From assembly GCA_937967685.1 (NCBI GenBank), contig CALBTX010000040.1:1-17761 (forward strand): a stretch of DNA of 17,761 bases. Direction: 5' to 3'. This document shows, in pieces, positions 6,050 to 14,644 of this stretch. The notes below the pieces were generated by a model. The model worked only from the letters and a program-made list of their open reading frames with translations. It made no database searches and was not told the DNA's origin. The stretch's first letter is position 1; each line of letters opens with the position of its first letter. Made by a program: the position numbers and the translations under genes. This DNA comes from an uncultured Bacillaceae bacterium. Its GTDB lineage: Bacteria > Bacillota > Bacilli > Caldalkalibacillales > Caldalkalibacillaceae.

Positions 6050-8306
6050 TGATCATCTTAGTGATCATCACAGTCAAACCCAAGAGCCTTCCCCCGAACA
6101 AATTGAACGTCAGCATTTGTATCGGGAGATGGGGTTAACTGATGATGAGTACGCACTGATCGTCAAAATGATCGGCAGAAAGCCGAACTATACGGAAACC
6201 GGTCTGTTCAGCGTCATGTGGTCTGAGCATTGCAGTTATAAAAATTCGAAACCCGTTTTAAAAAAATTCCCGACGGAAGGAAAACATGTTTTACAAGGGC
6301 CCGGGGAAGGAGCGGGGATTGTGGACATCGGAGACGGGCAAGCGGTCGTGTTTAAAATCGAATCTCACAACCATCCTTCGGCGATTGAACCCTACCAAGG
6401 GGCCGCCACAGGAGTGGGCGGCATCATCAGGGACGTTTTTTCCATGGGTGCCCGACCGATTGCTTTGCTCAACTCGCTCAGATTCGGTGATCTGCAAACT
6501 CCGAGAGTGAAATATTTGTTTGAACAGGTGGTGGCCGGAATCGCCGGGTATGGGAACTGTATCGGCATACCGACTGTCGGCGGAGAAATATATTTTGACG
6601 ATTGTTATGCGGAGAATCCCCTCGTTAACGCCATGTGTGTGGGCCTTATCGACCATGAGAACATGCAAAAAGGTCTGGCCAAAGGGGTGGGCAATCCGGT
6701 TATCTATGTCGGGGCGAGCACGGGGAGAGACGGCATCCACGGCGCCACATTTGCTTCTGAAGAATTGAGCGATGAGTCGGAAGCGAAACGTCCTGCCGTC
6801 CAAGTTGGCGATCCCTTTATGGAAAAATTGCTTCTTGAAGCATGTCTGGAACTCATCAATACCGGAGTGGTACAGGGCATTCAGGATATGGGGGCTGCCG
6901 GGTTGACTTCATCCAGTGCCGAAATGGCTTCCAAAGCTGGCAACGGCATTGAGCTTCATCTCGATCAAGTTCCCCAAAGGGAAAAAGGCATGTCTGCCTA
7001 TGAAATGATGCTTTCCGAATCACAGGAACGCATGCTGCTCGTTGTGGAAAAAGGCCGGGAGGAAGACGTATACAAAGTTTGCCGGAAATGGGGCGTTCCC
7101 TGTGCCACTGTCGGTCGAGTGACGGCTGACGGTGCTCTGCGCGTCATTCATCACGGGAAGGTTGTCGCTCAAGTTCCTGTAGACAGCCTGGTCGAGGAAG
7201 CTCCTGTTTATCATCAACCTGCTCGTCCTCCTGCTGACGATGAACAGTTTCAAGCTCAAGCCCAAACCAGTCTGTCGGTTGAAAATGTGCAGCAAACATT
7301 GTTGAGGCTGCTTTCTTCCCCCACCATTGCCAGCAAGGAATGGGTGTATGAACAGTATGATCACACGATTGGCACAAATACGGTTGTATCCCCAGGCTCC
7401 GACGCCGCAGTCATCCGTATTCGGGGGACGAACAAGGCGCTGGCGATGACAACGGATTGTAATTCGCGCTACATTTATTTGGATCCCCGTGTTGGAGGGC
7501 GGATCGCGGTGGCTGAAGCGGCGCGCAATTTGGTCTGTTCCGGGGCCAAGCCATTGGCCGTCACGGATTGTCTCAATTTCGGCAACCCGGAAGACCCGGA
7601 AATTTTCTGGCAGCTGGAAGAGGCGGTTGAAGGGATGAGTGAGGTTTGCCGCGCTCTGGAAACGCCTGTCATTTCCGGGAATGTCAGCCTCTATAACGAA
7701 ACGAAAGACACGGCCGTCTATCCGACGCCTGTCGTGGGCATGGTCGGTTTGGTGGAAGATGTCGCCCAGATCACCACACAAGATTTCACACATGCTGATG
7801 ACGCCATTGTATTAATCGGGGAAACAAAAGCCGAATTCGGGGGCAGTGAACTGCAGAAGCTCATTCATGGCCGCATATCCGGCAAAGCGCCTCAACTGGA
7901 CATCGAACGAGAGCAATCCGTACAGGCTTTCGTTTTGCACGCCATTCGCCAAGGATGGATTTCTTCGGCGCATGACGTGGCTGAGGGCGGATTGGCCGTT
8001 GCCCTGGCTGAATCGGCCATCGGGGGCAGCAAAGGGTTTCAAGTGGAATTCGAAACGCAGCTGACCGTGACTGAAGCACTGTTTGCCGAGTCACAATCAC
8101 GCATTGTCGTTAGTGTGCCTCGCGGCCATTTACAGTCCCTGATGGATGACGCTGAAAGACGCCGAGTGAAGGCGGAGATGATCGGTCACGTCAGGGATGA
8201 TCAAGTCTCGTTAATCAAAGTCAACGGCGAACAAGTTGTTCAAACAACGGTTTCTGAGCTGTCCGCTTCCTGGAAGGAGACGATCCCATGTCTGATGAAG
8301 ACCTGA
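6036..8306 (+). CDS. purL: FGAM synthetase large subunit PurL (small type)
   Basis: PurL (756 residues) converts FGAR to FGAM with ATP and ammonia from PurQ. Visible are GLFSVMWSEHCSYKNSKP, the metal/nucleotide segment SHNHPSAIEPYQGAATGVGG starting at residue 110, QDMGAAGLTSSSAEMA, a second PurM-like half starting around SPGSDAAVIRI, and SAHDVAEGGLAVALAE. The open frame extends upstream to 5988, but ATG 6036 has GGAGGGA five bases before it and gives the right length. The N-terminus has a hydrophilic stretch rich in His, Asp and Gln (about 1-25) before the conserved part; a short direct repeat TGATCATC lies in its DNA. The end overlaps purF by 19 bases. Confidence 0.96.
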   Translation: MSQFNDHLSDHHSQTQEPSPEQIERQHLYREMGLTDDEYALIVKMIGRKPNYTETGLFSVMWSEHCSYKNSKPVLKKFPTEGKHVLQGPGEGAGIVDIGDGQAVVFKIESHNHPSAIEPYQGAATGVGGIIRDVFSMGARPIALLNSLRFGDLQTPRVKYLFEQVVAGIAGYGNCIGIPTVGGEIYFDDCYAENPLVNAMCVGLIDHENMQKGLAKGVGNPVIYVGASTGRDGIHGATFASEELSDESEAKRPAVQVGDPFMEKLLLEACLELINTGVVQGIQDMGAAGLTSSSAEMASKAGNGIELHLDQVPQREKGMSAYEMMLSESQERMLLVVEKGREEDVYKVCRKWGVPCATVGRVTADGALRVIHHGKVVAQVPVDSLVEEAPVYHQPARPPADDEQFQAQAQTSLSVENVQQTLLRLLSSPTIASKEWVYEQYDHTIGTNTVVSPGSDAAVIRIRGTNKALAMTTDCNSRYIYLDPRVGGRIAVAEAARNLVCSGAKPLAVTDCLNFGNPEDPEIFWQLEEAVEGMSEVCRALETPVISGNVSLYNETKDTAVYPTPVVGMVGLVEDVAQITTQDFTHADDAIVLIGETKAEFGGSELQKLIHGRISGKAPQLDIEREQSVQAFVLHAIRQGWISSAHDVAEGGLAVALAESAIGGSKGFQVEFETQLTVTEALFAESQSRIVVSVPRGHLQSLMDDAERRRVKAEMIGHVRDDQVSLIKVNGEQVVQTTVSELSASWKETIPCLMKT

Positions 8307-9856
8307 TTTTTGATTCATTGCATGAAGAATGCGGCGTTTTTGGTATTTACGGTCACGACCATGCGCCGGCATTGACATACTACGGACTCCACGCTTTACA
8401 GCACCGCGGACAGGAAAGCGCGGGAATGGTCGTCTCTGACGGACAATCTTTCACCCATCATAAAGGCCTCGGTTTGGTGACGGACGTTTTTTCAAATGAG
8501 CGGCTGTCCGGGTTAAACGGTCAGATTGCCATCGGTCACGTTCGTTACGGCACCTCTGGGGAGAGGGGCTTACAAAATGCGCAGCCGCTCATTTTTAAAT
8601 ACAAAGAGGGTGACTTGGCCCTCGCGCATAACGGCAATCTGGTTAATGCCAAACAAATTAAACATTATTTGGAAAAACAGGGGTCCATTTTTCAGACGAC
8701 AAGTGATACGGAAGTGATCGCGCATCTGATCGCCCGTTCCGCTTACGAAAACATTGAAGAGGCTGTCAGAGAAGCGTTGAGCATGATTAAAGGTTCATAC
8801 GCTCTTTTGGTCATGACACCGACCAAGCTGCTTGCGGCTCTCGATCCGAACGGCATGCGTCCACTCTCACTCGGTATGATTGAAGAGCAGTACGTGTTGT
8901 CCTCCGAAACGTGTGCTTTTGACGTCATCGGTGCCGAATATGTGCGCGAAGTCACCCCCGGGGAAATGCTGATCATTGATCACCAGGGCATGCGTTCGAC
9001 CCGCTTTGCGACACAAACAGGACGGAAGATTTGCACCTTTGAATACATTTATTTTGCTCGGCCAGACAGCAATATTGATGAAATCAACGTTCACTTGGCT
9101 CGTAAAAACTTAGGAAAGCAACTGGCCAAAGAACATCCTGTAGAAGCCGATGTGGTCACCGGCGTCCCCGATTCGAGCACTTCTGCGGCGATCGGCTATG
9201 CTGAAGAAACGGGTATCCCGTTTGAAATGGGTTTGATTAAAAACCGTTATGTGGGCCGGACATTTATCCGCCCGACTCAGCAAATGCGCACCCTTGGAGT
9301 GCGGATGAAATTGAGCGCCGTGCATAAAGTGGTGGAAGGCAAGCGAGTGGTGGTCATCGATGATTCCATCGTCCGTGGAACGACGATCAGACGGATCATC
9401 AGTTTGCTCAGAGATGCCGGTGCTGTCGAAGTTCATGTGCGCATCAGTTCACCGCCGGTCAAGCATCCTTGTTATTACGGCATAGACATTTCTTCCCGCG
9501 GCGAACTGATCGCCGCGAAAAAAAGTGTGGCGGAGATTGAAGCGGAAATCGGGGCCGATTCGCTGGCCTATTTAAGTGTGTCCGGCCTGATTGAAGCGGT
9601 GGGCAGAAACGATGCCACGCCAAACCGCGGCCATTGTTTGGCCTGTTTTACCGGACAATATCCGACCGAGATTTATCCGGACGACGAAAACAAGGATAAA
9701 GACGAAAATCAAGATAAAGACGATAATCAAGATAAAGACGAAAACAGAGATAAAACCGAAAACCGAGATAAAGCCGAAAACCAAAATAAATATGAAAACC
9801 AAAGTAAAGACGAAATTCGGGAAAAAACAGCGACCGTCGGAGTGAAAAGATCATGA
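8288..9856 (+). CDS. purF: Glutamine PRPP amidotransferase PurF with a repeat tail
   Basis: PurF (522 residues) makes phosphoribosylamine from PRPP and glutamine, the committed step. A 14-residue propeptide precedes the N-terminal nucleophile Cys15 (EECGVFGIYG). The phosphoribosyl-binding loop VVVIDDSIVRGTT is at 354-366. Four cysteines at 249, 395, 450 and 453 match the [4Fe-4S] ligands of the B. subtilis enzyme, so this is the oxygen-sensitive Fe-S type. AAGGAGA precedes the ATG, which overlaps purL by 19 bases. The normal enzyme ends soon after CLACFTGQYPTEIYPD; here residues 466-513 are eight hexapeptide repeats of consensus DENQDK, followed by nine ordinary residues. This makes it about 45 residues longer than B. 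subtilis PurF. The stop overlaps purM as ATGA. Confidence 0.96.
   Translation: MSDEDLIFDSLHEECGVFGIYGHDHAPALTYYGLHALQHRGQESAGMVVSDGQSFTHHKGLGLVTDVFSNERLSGLNGQIAIGHVRYGTSGERGLQNAQPLIFKYKEGDLALAHNGNLVNAKQIKHYLEKQGSIFQTTSDTEVIAHLIARSAYENIEEAVREALSMIKGSYALLVMTPTKLLAALDPNGMRPLSLGMIEEQYVLSSETCAFDVIGAEYVREVTPGEMLIIDHQGMRSTRFATQTGRKICTFEYIYFARPDSNIDEINVHLARKNLGKQLAKEHPVEADVVTGVPDSSTSAAIGYAEETGIPFEMGLIKNRYVGRTFIRPTQQMRTLGVRMKLSAVHKVVEGKRVVVIDDSIVRGTTIRRIISLLRDAGAVEVHVRISSPPVKHPCYYGIDISSRGELIAAKKSVAEIEAEIGADSLAYLSVSGLIEAVGRNDATPNRGHCLACFTGQYPTEIYPDDENKDKDENQDKDDNQDKDENRDKTENRDKAENQNKYENQSKDEIREKTATVGVKRS
9683..9826 (+). repeat. Eight 18-bp repeats coding the PurF tail
   Basis: The in-frame units encode DENKDK, DENQDK, DDNQDK, DENRDK, TENRDK, AENQNK, YENQSK and DEIREK. 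The first four are closest to each other and the last are most diverged, the pattern of a minisatellite that grew by slippage. The unit is a whole number of codons, so copy changes would keep purM coupled. Confidence 0.95.
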
Positions 9857-10887
9857 GCAGGGCGTACAAAGATGCAGGGGTGGATATTCAGGCCGGTTAT
9901 GAATCGGTTGAAAGAATCAAAAAGCATGTCCAACGAACGATGAGACCTGAAGTACTGACGGGTATCGGCGGTTTCGGGGCGATGTTTGAACTGCCTGTGG
10001 ATCGTTATAAACACCCGGTTCTAATTTCTGGAACAGACGGGGTCGGCACAAAACTAAAAATTGCTTTTTCCATGGATCAGCATCAGACGATTGGCCAGGA
10101 TGTCGTCGCCATGTGTGTCAATGATATTGTCGTTCACGGGGCGGAACCGTTGTACTTTCTCGATTATTTCGCCTGTGGGCACCTTTTGCCTGCACAGGTT
10201 GAGGACGTTGTCCAAGGAATTGCGGATGGTTGTCAACAGGCGGGTTGTGCCTTAATCGGCGGGGAAACGGCGGAAATGCCCGGCTTTTATCCTCAAGGTG
10301 AATATGACCTCGCCGGGTTTTGCGTCGGTGTCGTCGAAAAGGAGCGCATCATTGACGGATCCAAGATTCAGGAAGGGGATGTTTTGATCGGTCTTCCTTC
10401 CAGCGGTGTGCACAGCAACGGTTTTTCTCTCGTGCGCAAAATTTTGACTGACAACGATGTCGACTTGAAAACGCCTTTGACAAAAACGGAAAGCTTGGGG
10501 GAACGGCTGCTGGCGCCTACGCGCATTTATGTCAAGACTGTTTTAGCATTGCTCGAACGCTTTGACGTTCATGGCATGGCGCACATCACCGGCGGGGGTT
10601 TGGAAGAGAACATTCCGCGCATGCTACCGCAGACTTGTGACGCTTACGTAGACCAAGACAAGTGGCCCGTCCCCGATATTTTCGATTGGCTTCAGGAAAA
10701 GGGAAACATTCATACGAAGGATATGTTTCGCACGTTTAATATGGGCATCGGTTTTGTTCTGGCCGTCACAAAAGATGATGCCCGCCACGTTCTGCAATAT
10801 TTACATTCAAGCGGTGAGCAAGCTTATGCCATCGGCCTGATCGAGCGGGGAAAGGGGAAGTTGCGTTTCGGAGGTGTGTCGGGGTGA
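9853..10887 (+). CDS. purM: AIR synthetase, PurM
   Basis: PurM (344 residues) cyclises FGAM to AIR with ATP. It shows SGTDGVGTKLKIA from residue 59, ALIGGETAEMPGFY, GLPSSGVHSNGFSLVRKI and AHITGGGLEENIPRML. The ATG overlaps the purF stop (ATGA) and a modest GGAGTG lies at 9839-9844. Its TGA overlaps the GTG start of purN as GTGA. Confidence 0.96.
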   Translation: MSRAYKDAGVDIQAGYESVERIKKHVQRTMRPEVLTGIGGFGAMFELPVDRYKHPVLISGTDGVGTKLKIAFSMDQHQTIGQDVVAMCVNDIVVHGAEPLYFLDYFACGHLLPAQVEDVVQGIADGCQQAGCALIGGETAEMPGFYPQGEYDLAGFCVGVVEKERIIDGSKIQEGDVLIGLPSSGVHSNGFSLVRKILTDNDVDLKTPLTKTESLGERLLAPTRIYVKTVLALLERFDVHGMAHITGGGLEENIPRMLPQTCDAYVDQDKWPVPDIFDWLQEKGNIHTKDMFRTFNMGIGFVLAVTKDDARHVLQYLHSSGEQAYAIGLIERGKGKLRFGGVSG

Positions 10888-11510
10888 CACCTGCAAACAT
10901 TGCCGTGTTCGCTTCGGGAAACGGGTCCAATTATGAAGCGCTGATGGCTTACTTTTCGGGCGCAGGCCGGGAAGCCGGCAGGGTCGTTTTGCTCGTCTGT
11001 GACCGACCCGGTGCTTTTGTGCTTGAACGGGCGAAAAAGTGGGGGACGCCGGTTTTTGTCACATCGCCCAAACTATTTGCTTCCAAAGCGGATTATGAGC
11101 AAGCTGTTCTAAAGGAATTACAGGCTTATGACGTGGATTTCATCGTCCTGGCGGGTTATATGCGTCTCATTGGCCCCGCGTTGCTGCATCCGTACATGGG
11201 GCGGGTGGTCAACATTCATCCATCTTTACTTCCCGCCTTTCCGGGGTTGGATGCCATCGGTCAGGCGCTTGATTATGGCGTGCGTGTCACGGGTATCACC
11301 ATTCATTTCGTTGATGAGGGGATGGATACCGGCCCGATTATCGCCCAATTCCCTGTGCCTGTGGCGGTTAATGAGACGAAGGAAAGTCTCACGCGCAAAA
11401 TTCAGGAAGCAGAACACGAATGGTACCCGAAAGTGGTGCAAAAATGTGTGCAAAGGAAGATTCGGTTTGAAGGAGGGAAAGTTCAGTGGGATCAAGCAAG
11501 CGTGCTTTAA
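10884..11510 (+). CDS. purN: GAR transformylase, PurN
   Basis: PurN (208 residues) transfers a formyl group from 10-formyltetrahydrofolate to GAR. It has the phosphate loop FASGNGSNYEAL, the catalytic Asn110 and His112 in NIHPSLLPAFPG, and Asp148 in HFVDEGMDTGPI; the spacing matches Asn106, His108 and Asp144 of the E. coli enzyme. The start is GTG, with GGAGGTG at 10870-10876. The usual LLPAFKG is LLPAFPG here. The C-terminus is slightly longer than B. subtilis PurN and overlaps purH by 25 bases. Confidence 0.95.
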   Translation: MTPANIAVFASGNGSNYEALMAYFSGAGREAGRVVLLVCDRPGAFVLERAKKWGTPVFVTSPKLFASKADYEQAVLKELQAYDVDFIVLAGYMRLIGPALLHPYMGRVVNIHPSLLPAFPGLDAIGQALDYGVRVTGITIHFVDEGMDTGPIIAQFPVPVAVNETKESLTRKIQEAEHEWYPKVVQKCVQRKIRFEGGKVQWDQASVL

Positions 11511-13030
11511 TCAGCGTTTCGGATAAGAGCGGCATCATAGATTTTGCTTCCGCTCTACAGAAGCTGGGATTTGAGATTATTTCCACCGGGGGAACGTACC
11601 GGCTTTTACAACAGTCCGGGGTGGCCGTCACCAATATATCCGCCGTCACTCAATTTCCCGAAATACTGGACGGACGGGTGAAGACCCTGCATCCCCGCAT
11701 ACACAGCGGTTTGCTGGCCGTAAGGGAGAATGAAGCACACCGGAAGCAACTGCGCGAACATGACATCGAACCGATCGACTTATTGGTTGTCAACCTTTAT
11801 CCTTTTGCCCAGACGATTGCCAAGCCTGAGGTTAGCTGGGAGGAAGCAATTGAAAATATAGATATCGGCGGACCGGCGATGCTCCGGGCAGCAGCGAAAA
11901 ATCATGCTGATGTGACGGTCGTCGTTGATCAAGAAGACTATGGGATAGTGATTGACCAACTGCAGACAAAGGGGAAAGTCGATCCGCAAATGCGCAGGCG
12001 TTTGGCGGTGAAAGCGTTTCGTCACACAGCCGCTTATGACAGCCTGATTGCTCAATATTTGTCCGAGAAAACCGAAGATGTGCTGCCCGACAAACTGACG
12101 ATAACTTATGAGAAAAAACAAGATTTACGCTACGGGGAGAATCCCCACCAACAAGCGGCTTTCTACAGCGAGCCTCATCCGGCGCCGGATACGTTGGCCA
12201 GCGCTGAACAACTGCATGGCAAGGCGCTTTCCTACAACAATATTAATGATGCCAATGCCGCTCTGGCCATCGTCAAAGAGTTCAGCGAACCTGCAGCGGT
12301 GGCGGTCAAACATATGAACCCGTGTGGTGTCGGGATCGGTTCCTCCGCCTCTGAAGCTTTTCAAAAAGCGTATGCCGCAGACCCGGTATCCATTTTTGGA
12401 GGGATTGTCGCTTTGAACAGACCTGTCGATGAATTGACGGCACAAAGATTAAATGACATTTTTCTGGAAATTGTTCTCGCTCCCGATTTCTCCCCGGAAG
12501 CGCTGGAAATTTTAACCCGCAAAAAGAACATTCGTTTGTTGAAGCTTGGACAGTTTTCCGCGGCACGAAAACGTGTGTGGCGTTATCAGTCTGTCGAGGG
12601 CGGGTTGCTCGTCCAGGAAGAAGATGTGCGCCACATCGGTCAAGCCGATTGTCAGGTGGTGACCGAACGCGAGCCTTCCCCCGCTGAATGGGAACAGCTG
12701 TTGTTTGGCTGGAAAGTGGTCAAGCATGTCAAGTCGAACGCCATCGTCTTGGCCAATGACAACCAAACGATCGGTGTCGGCGCCGGACAAATGAACCGAG
12801 TCGGTGCGGCGAAAATTGCCATTGAGCAGGCTGGCGAAAAATGTCAAGGGGCGATTCTAGCTTCCGACGCTTTTTTTCCGATGCCGGATACGGTTCAGGA
12901 AGCGGCCAAGGCAGGTATTAAAGCGATCATACAACCCGGCGGCTCCATTCGCGATGAAGATTCGATTGTCGAGGCCAACAAACACGGGATGGCCATGGTC
13001 TTCACCGGTGTCCGCCATTTTAAACACTAA
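11486..13030 (+). CDS. purH: Bifunctional AICAR transformylase / IMP cyclohydrolase, PurH
   Basis: PurH (514 residues) carries out the last two steps to IMP. The N-terminal cyclohydrolase domain (about 1-195) begins RALISVSDKSGI and includes STGGTYRLL and DGRVKTLHPRIHSGLL. The transformylase domain follows with RYGENPHQQAAFY (Tyr216 onward) and Lys275-His276 in AVKHMNPCGVG. The start is GTG 11486, eight bases after GGAGGG; it lies well within purN, so the two are coupled. The length is that of the family. Confidence 0.96.
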   Translation: MGSSKRALISVSDKSGIIDFASALQKLGFEIISTGGTYRLLQQSGVAVTNISAVTQFPEILDGRVKTLHPRIHSGLLAVRENEAHRKQLREHDIEPIDLLVVNLYPFAQTIAKPEVSWEEAIENIDIGGPAMLRAAAKNHADVTVVVDQEDYGIVIDQLQTKGKVDPQMRRRLAVKAFRHTAAYDSLIAQYLSEKTEDVLPDKLTITYEKKQDLRYGENPHQQAAFYSEPHPAPDTLASAEQLHGKALSYNNINDANAALAIVKEFSEPAAVAVKHMNPCGVGIGSSASEAFQKAYAADPVSIFGGIVALNRPVDELTAQRLNDIFLEIVLAPDFSPEALEILTRKKNIRLLKLGQFSAARKRVWRYQSVEGGLLVQEEDVRHIGQADCQVVTEREPSPAEWEQLLFGWKVVKHVKSNAIVLANDNQTIGVGAGQMNRVGAAKIAIEQAGEKCQGAILASDAFFPMPDTVQEAAKAGIKAIIQPGGSIRDEDSIVEANKHGMAMVFTGVRHFKH

Positions 13031-13068
13031 TCCACATAAATACCAGGTCAACGGGGAGGAAAAATAAA

Positions 13069-14337
13069 ATGAAAGTGCTGGTGATCGGTCAAGGCGGCCG
13101 CGAACATGCGCTCGTTTGGAAATTGAAACAAAGCCCTCGTGTCGACAAGGTGTACTGTGCTCCCGGAAATGGTGGGATTGCTCAATTAGCGGAGATCGTA
13201 CCCTTTCAAGAAGACGACATCAAACCATTGATTCATTTTGTCAAAGAAGAAGGGATCGATCTGACGATTGTCGGTCCCGAAAACCCTTTGCTGGAGGGCA
13301 TCGTCAATCAATTTGAAAGAGAAGGTTTGCCCATTTACGGGCCGAGGAAAGAAGCGGCTCTGATCGAAGGGAGCAAAGCGTTTGCCAAAAAGCTGATGAA
13401 AAAATATGCGATTCCCACCGCCGCATATGAAGTGTTTACCACGCCCGAAGCAGCCTTTGAGTATCTTGAGCAGCAAACGGCTCCCGTCGTTGTTAAAGCA
13501 GACGGATTGGCGGCCGGAAAAGGCGTTATCGTTGCGGAAACGATCGCTGAAGCCAAGCAAGCTGTACAGGACATGATGACTGGCGCCCGCTTTGGCGATG
13601 CCGGACGAACGATTGTTATCGAGGAATTTTTAAACGGGGAAGAGCTTTCCCTGATGGCTTTCGTTGAAGGTCAAACGGTTGTTCCGATGGTTCCCGCCCA
13701 AGATCATAAACCGGTGTGGGATGGTGACAAGGGGCCGAATACCGGAGGCATGGGGGCTTACTCCCCGGTTCCTCATATGACGGAGAAACAAGTGCAAGAA
13801 GCTGTGGACACGATTCTTAAACCGACGGCCGAGGCACTTGTCAGGGAAGGCCGTCCATTTACGGGCGTCCTTTATGCCGGTTTGATGATGACGGAAGAAG
13901 GGCCGAAAGTGATTGAATTCAATGCCCGATTCGGGGATCCTGAAACGCAGGTCGTTCTTCCGCGTTTAAAGACGGATTTGGTTGACATCATCGAAGCCAG
14001 CTTCACTCATCAACTGGCTGACATTCGAATGGAATGGTCTGCGGAAGCAGCGGTCACCGTTGTGGCCGCCTCGGAAGGATATCCGGGGACGTATCCACAG
14101 GGAAGAATCATCACCGGTACGGAGGAATGGTCGGAGGAGAAAGACGTGCTCATCTTTCATGCCGGGACCAGACGTGTGGAGGGAGAGCTCCTGACATCCG
14201 GCGGCCGGGTGCTGGCTGTCACAGGCCTGAATACGGATCTGGCTTCGGCGCAAGAGAAAGCATACCGGGTTTTGCAATCGATCCATTTTGAAGGGATGCA
14301 TTATCGACAGGATATCGGCAATAAGGCATTGAAATAG
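13069..14337 (+). CDS. purD: GAR synthetase, PurD
   Basis: PurD (422 residues) joins glycine to phosphoribosylamine with ATP, the second step of the pathway. It is an ATP-grasp enzyme with GQGGREHA at 7-14, GPENPLLEG, VVKADGLAAGKGV at about 141-153, NTGGMGAYSPVP and EFNARFGDPETQ at 283-294. GGGGAGGA precedes the ATG. A 38-base gap separates it from purH. It is the last gene of the operon, as in B. subtilis, and is followed by a strong hairpin terminator. Confidence 0.96.
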   Translation: MKVLVIGQGGREHALVWKLKQSPRVDKVYCAPGNGGIAQLAEIVPFQEDDIKPLIHFVKEEGIDLTIVGPENPLLEGIVNQFEREGLPIYGPRKEAALIEGSKAFAKKLMKKYAIPTAAYEVFTTPEAAFEYLEQQTAPVVVKADGLAAGKGVIVAETIAEAKQAVQDMMTGARFGDAGRTIVIEEFLNGEELSLMAFVEGQTVVPMVPAQDHKPVWDGDKGPNTGGMGAYSPVPHMTEKQVQEAVDTILKPTAEALVREGRPFTGVLYAGLMMTEEGPKVIEFNARFGDPETQVVLPRLKTDLVDIIEASFTHQLADIRMEWSAEAAVTVVAASEGYPGTYPQGRIITGTEEWSEEKDVLIFHAGTRRVEGELLTSGGRVLAVTGLNTDLASAQEKAYRVLQSIHFEGMHYRQDIGNKALK

Positions 14338-14383
14338 AGGTTGAAGTAGATAGATGAACTTAAAATCGCAAAATGAAAAAATG

Positions 14384-14448
14384 GATGTACCAAAGAGCTT
14401 GAAACTGCAGAGCTTGATACTGCGGCTTTCTTGGGTACATCTTTTTTT
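14384..14448 (+). terminator. Terminator of the pur operon with a repeat-bearing loop
   Basis: GATGTACC at 14384-14391 pairs with GGTACATC at 14434-14441, followed by seven T. The loop is large (about 40 bases) and contains a near-perfect direct repeat, GAGCTTGA(A/T)ACTGC at 14395-14408 and 14410-14423. GCAG and CTGC inside it can add a small inner hairpin. Confidence 0.8.
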
Positions 14449-14473
14449 GGTGACCAAAATTCTATCTAAACAG

Positions 14474-14573
14474 AAGGGAGGCCGTTTGTGTTTTGGCACA
14501 AATGACATATAAGGTGTTTTATTTTTTGTACGAAGACAAAGGGGATTTACCGTTTTATAATGAATTTAGATGA
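14474..14573 (+). other. Orphan Shine-Dalgarno and possible 23-26 codon ORF
   Basis: AAGGGAGG at 14474-14481 is one of the better ribosome sites in the region but no normal gene follows. A TTG at 14493 or ATG at 14502 opens a frame that reads MTYKVFYF, then YEDKGDLPFYNEF and stops at 14571-14573. A GTG at 14488 would give only five codons. The YKVFY start faintly recalls the N-terminus of the RNA polymerase epsilon subunit family (RpoY), but the match is too short to claim. It may be a remnant or a short peptide. The promoter of the next operon lies inside it. Confidence 0.25.
14533..14561 (+). promoter_or_regulatory. Sigma-A promoter of the dehydrogenase operon
   Basis: AAGACA at 14533-14538 and a perfect TATAAT at 14556-14561 are 17 bases apart. 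Transcription would begin near 14568, giving a leader of about 125 bases before the first gene. Confidence 0.6.
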
Positions 14574-14586
14574 AAGCGTTTAACAT
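14570..14586 (+). promoter_or_regulatory. Candidate CcpA catabolite-repression (cre) site
   Basis: ATGAAAGCGTTTAACAT matches the left half of the cre consensus (TGNAARCG) exactly, but its right half is shifted by one base (AACA instead of WCA at the standard distance). It lies just downstream of the -10, over the predicted start point, where CcpA blocks transcription of catabolic operons. The imperfect right half keeps confidence low. Confidence 0.35.
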
Positions 14587-14644
14587 CTTATTCTTTTGTT
14601 TTATTTAATAAATCAATTGTTTCAAACGCACCAAACCGATTGAC

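Noticed and set aside
6050..6069. Two TGATCATC copies at the start of purL
   Set aside because: The repeats are 8 bp, within codons for Asp/His residues of a variable N-terminus; such short repeats are expected by chance.
7020..7793. Long minus-strand frame of 257 codons within purL
   Set aside because: It lies wholly opposite a well-conserved gene, has no start signal and no recognisable domain.
9572..10014. Minus-strand frames with strings of Phe, Ile and Val that look like membrane proteins
   Set aside because: They are the complement of the 18-bp purF repeat; periodic hydrophobic residues arise from reading GAAAA/AAAGA repeats backwards.
1353..14337. Signs of horizontal transfer or a foreign insertion in the pur operon
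   Set aside because: All twelve genes are full length, in the standard Bacillus order, with normal motifs and no transposase, integrase or broken gene between them.
14491..14507. Sigma-54 promoter suggested by TTGGCAC
   Set aside because: The -24-like element is present, but there is no GC-containing -12 element at the required distance.
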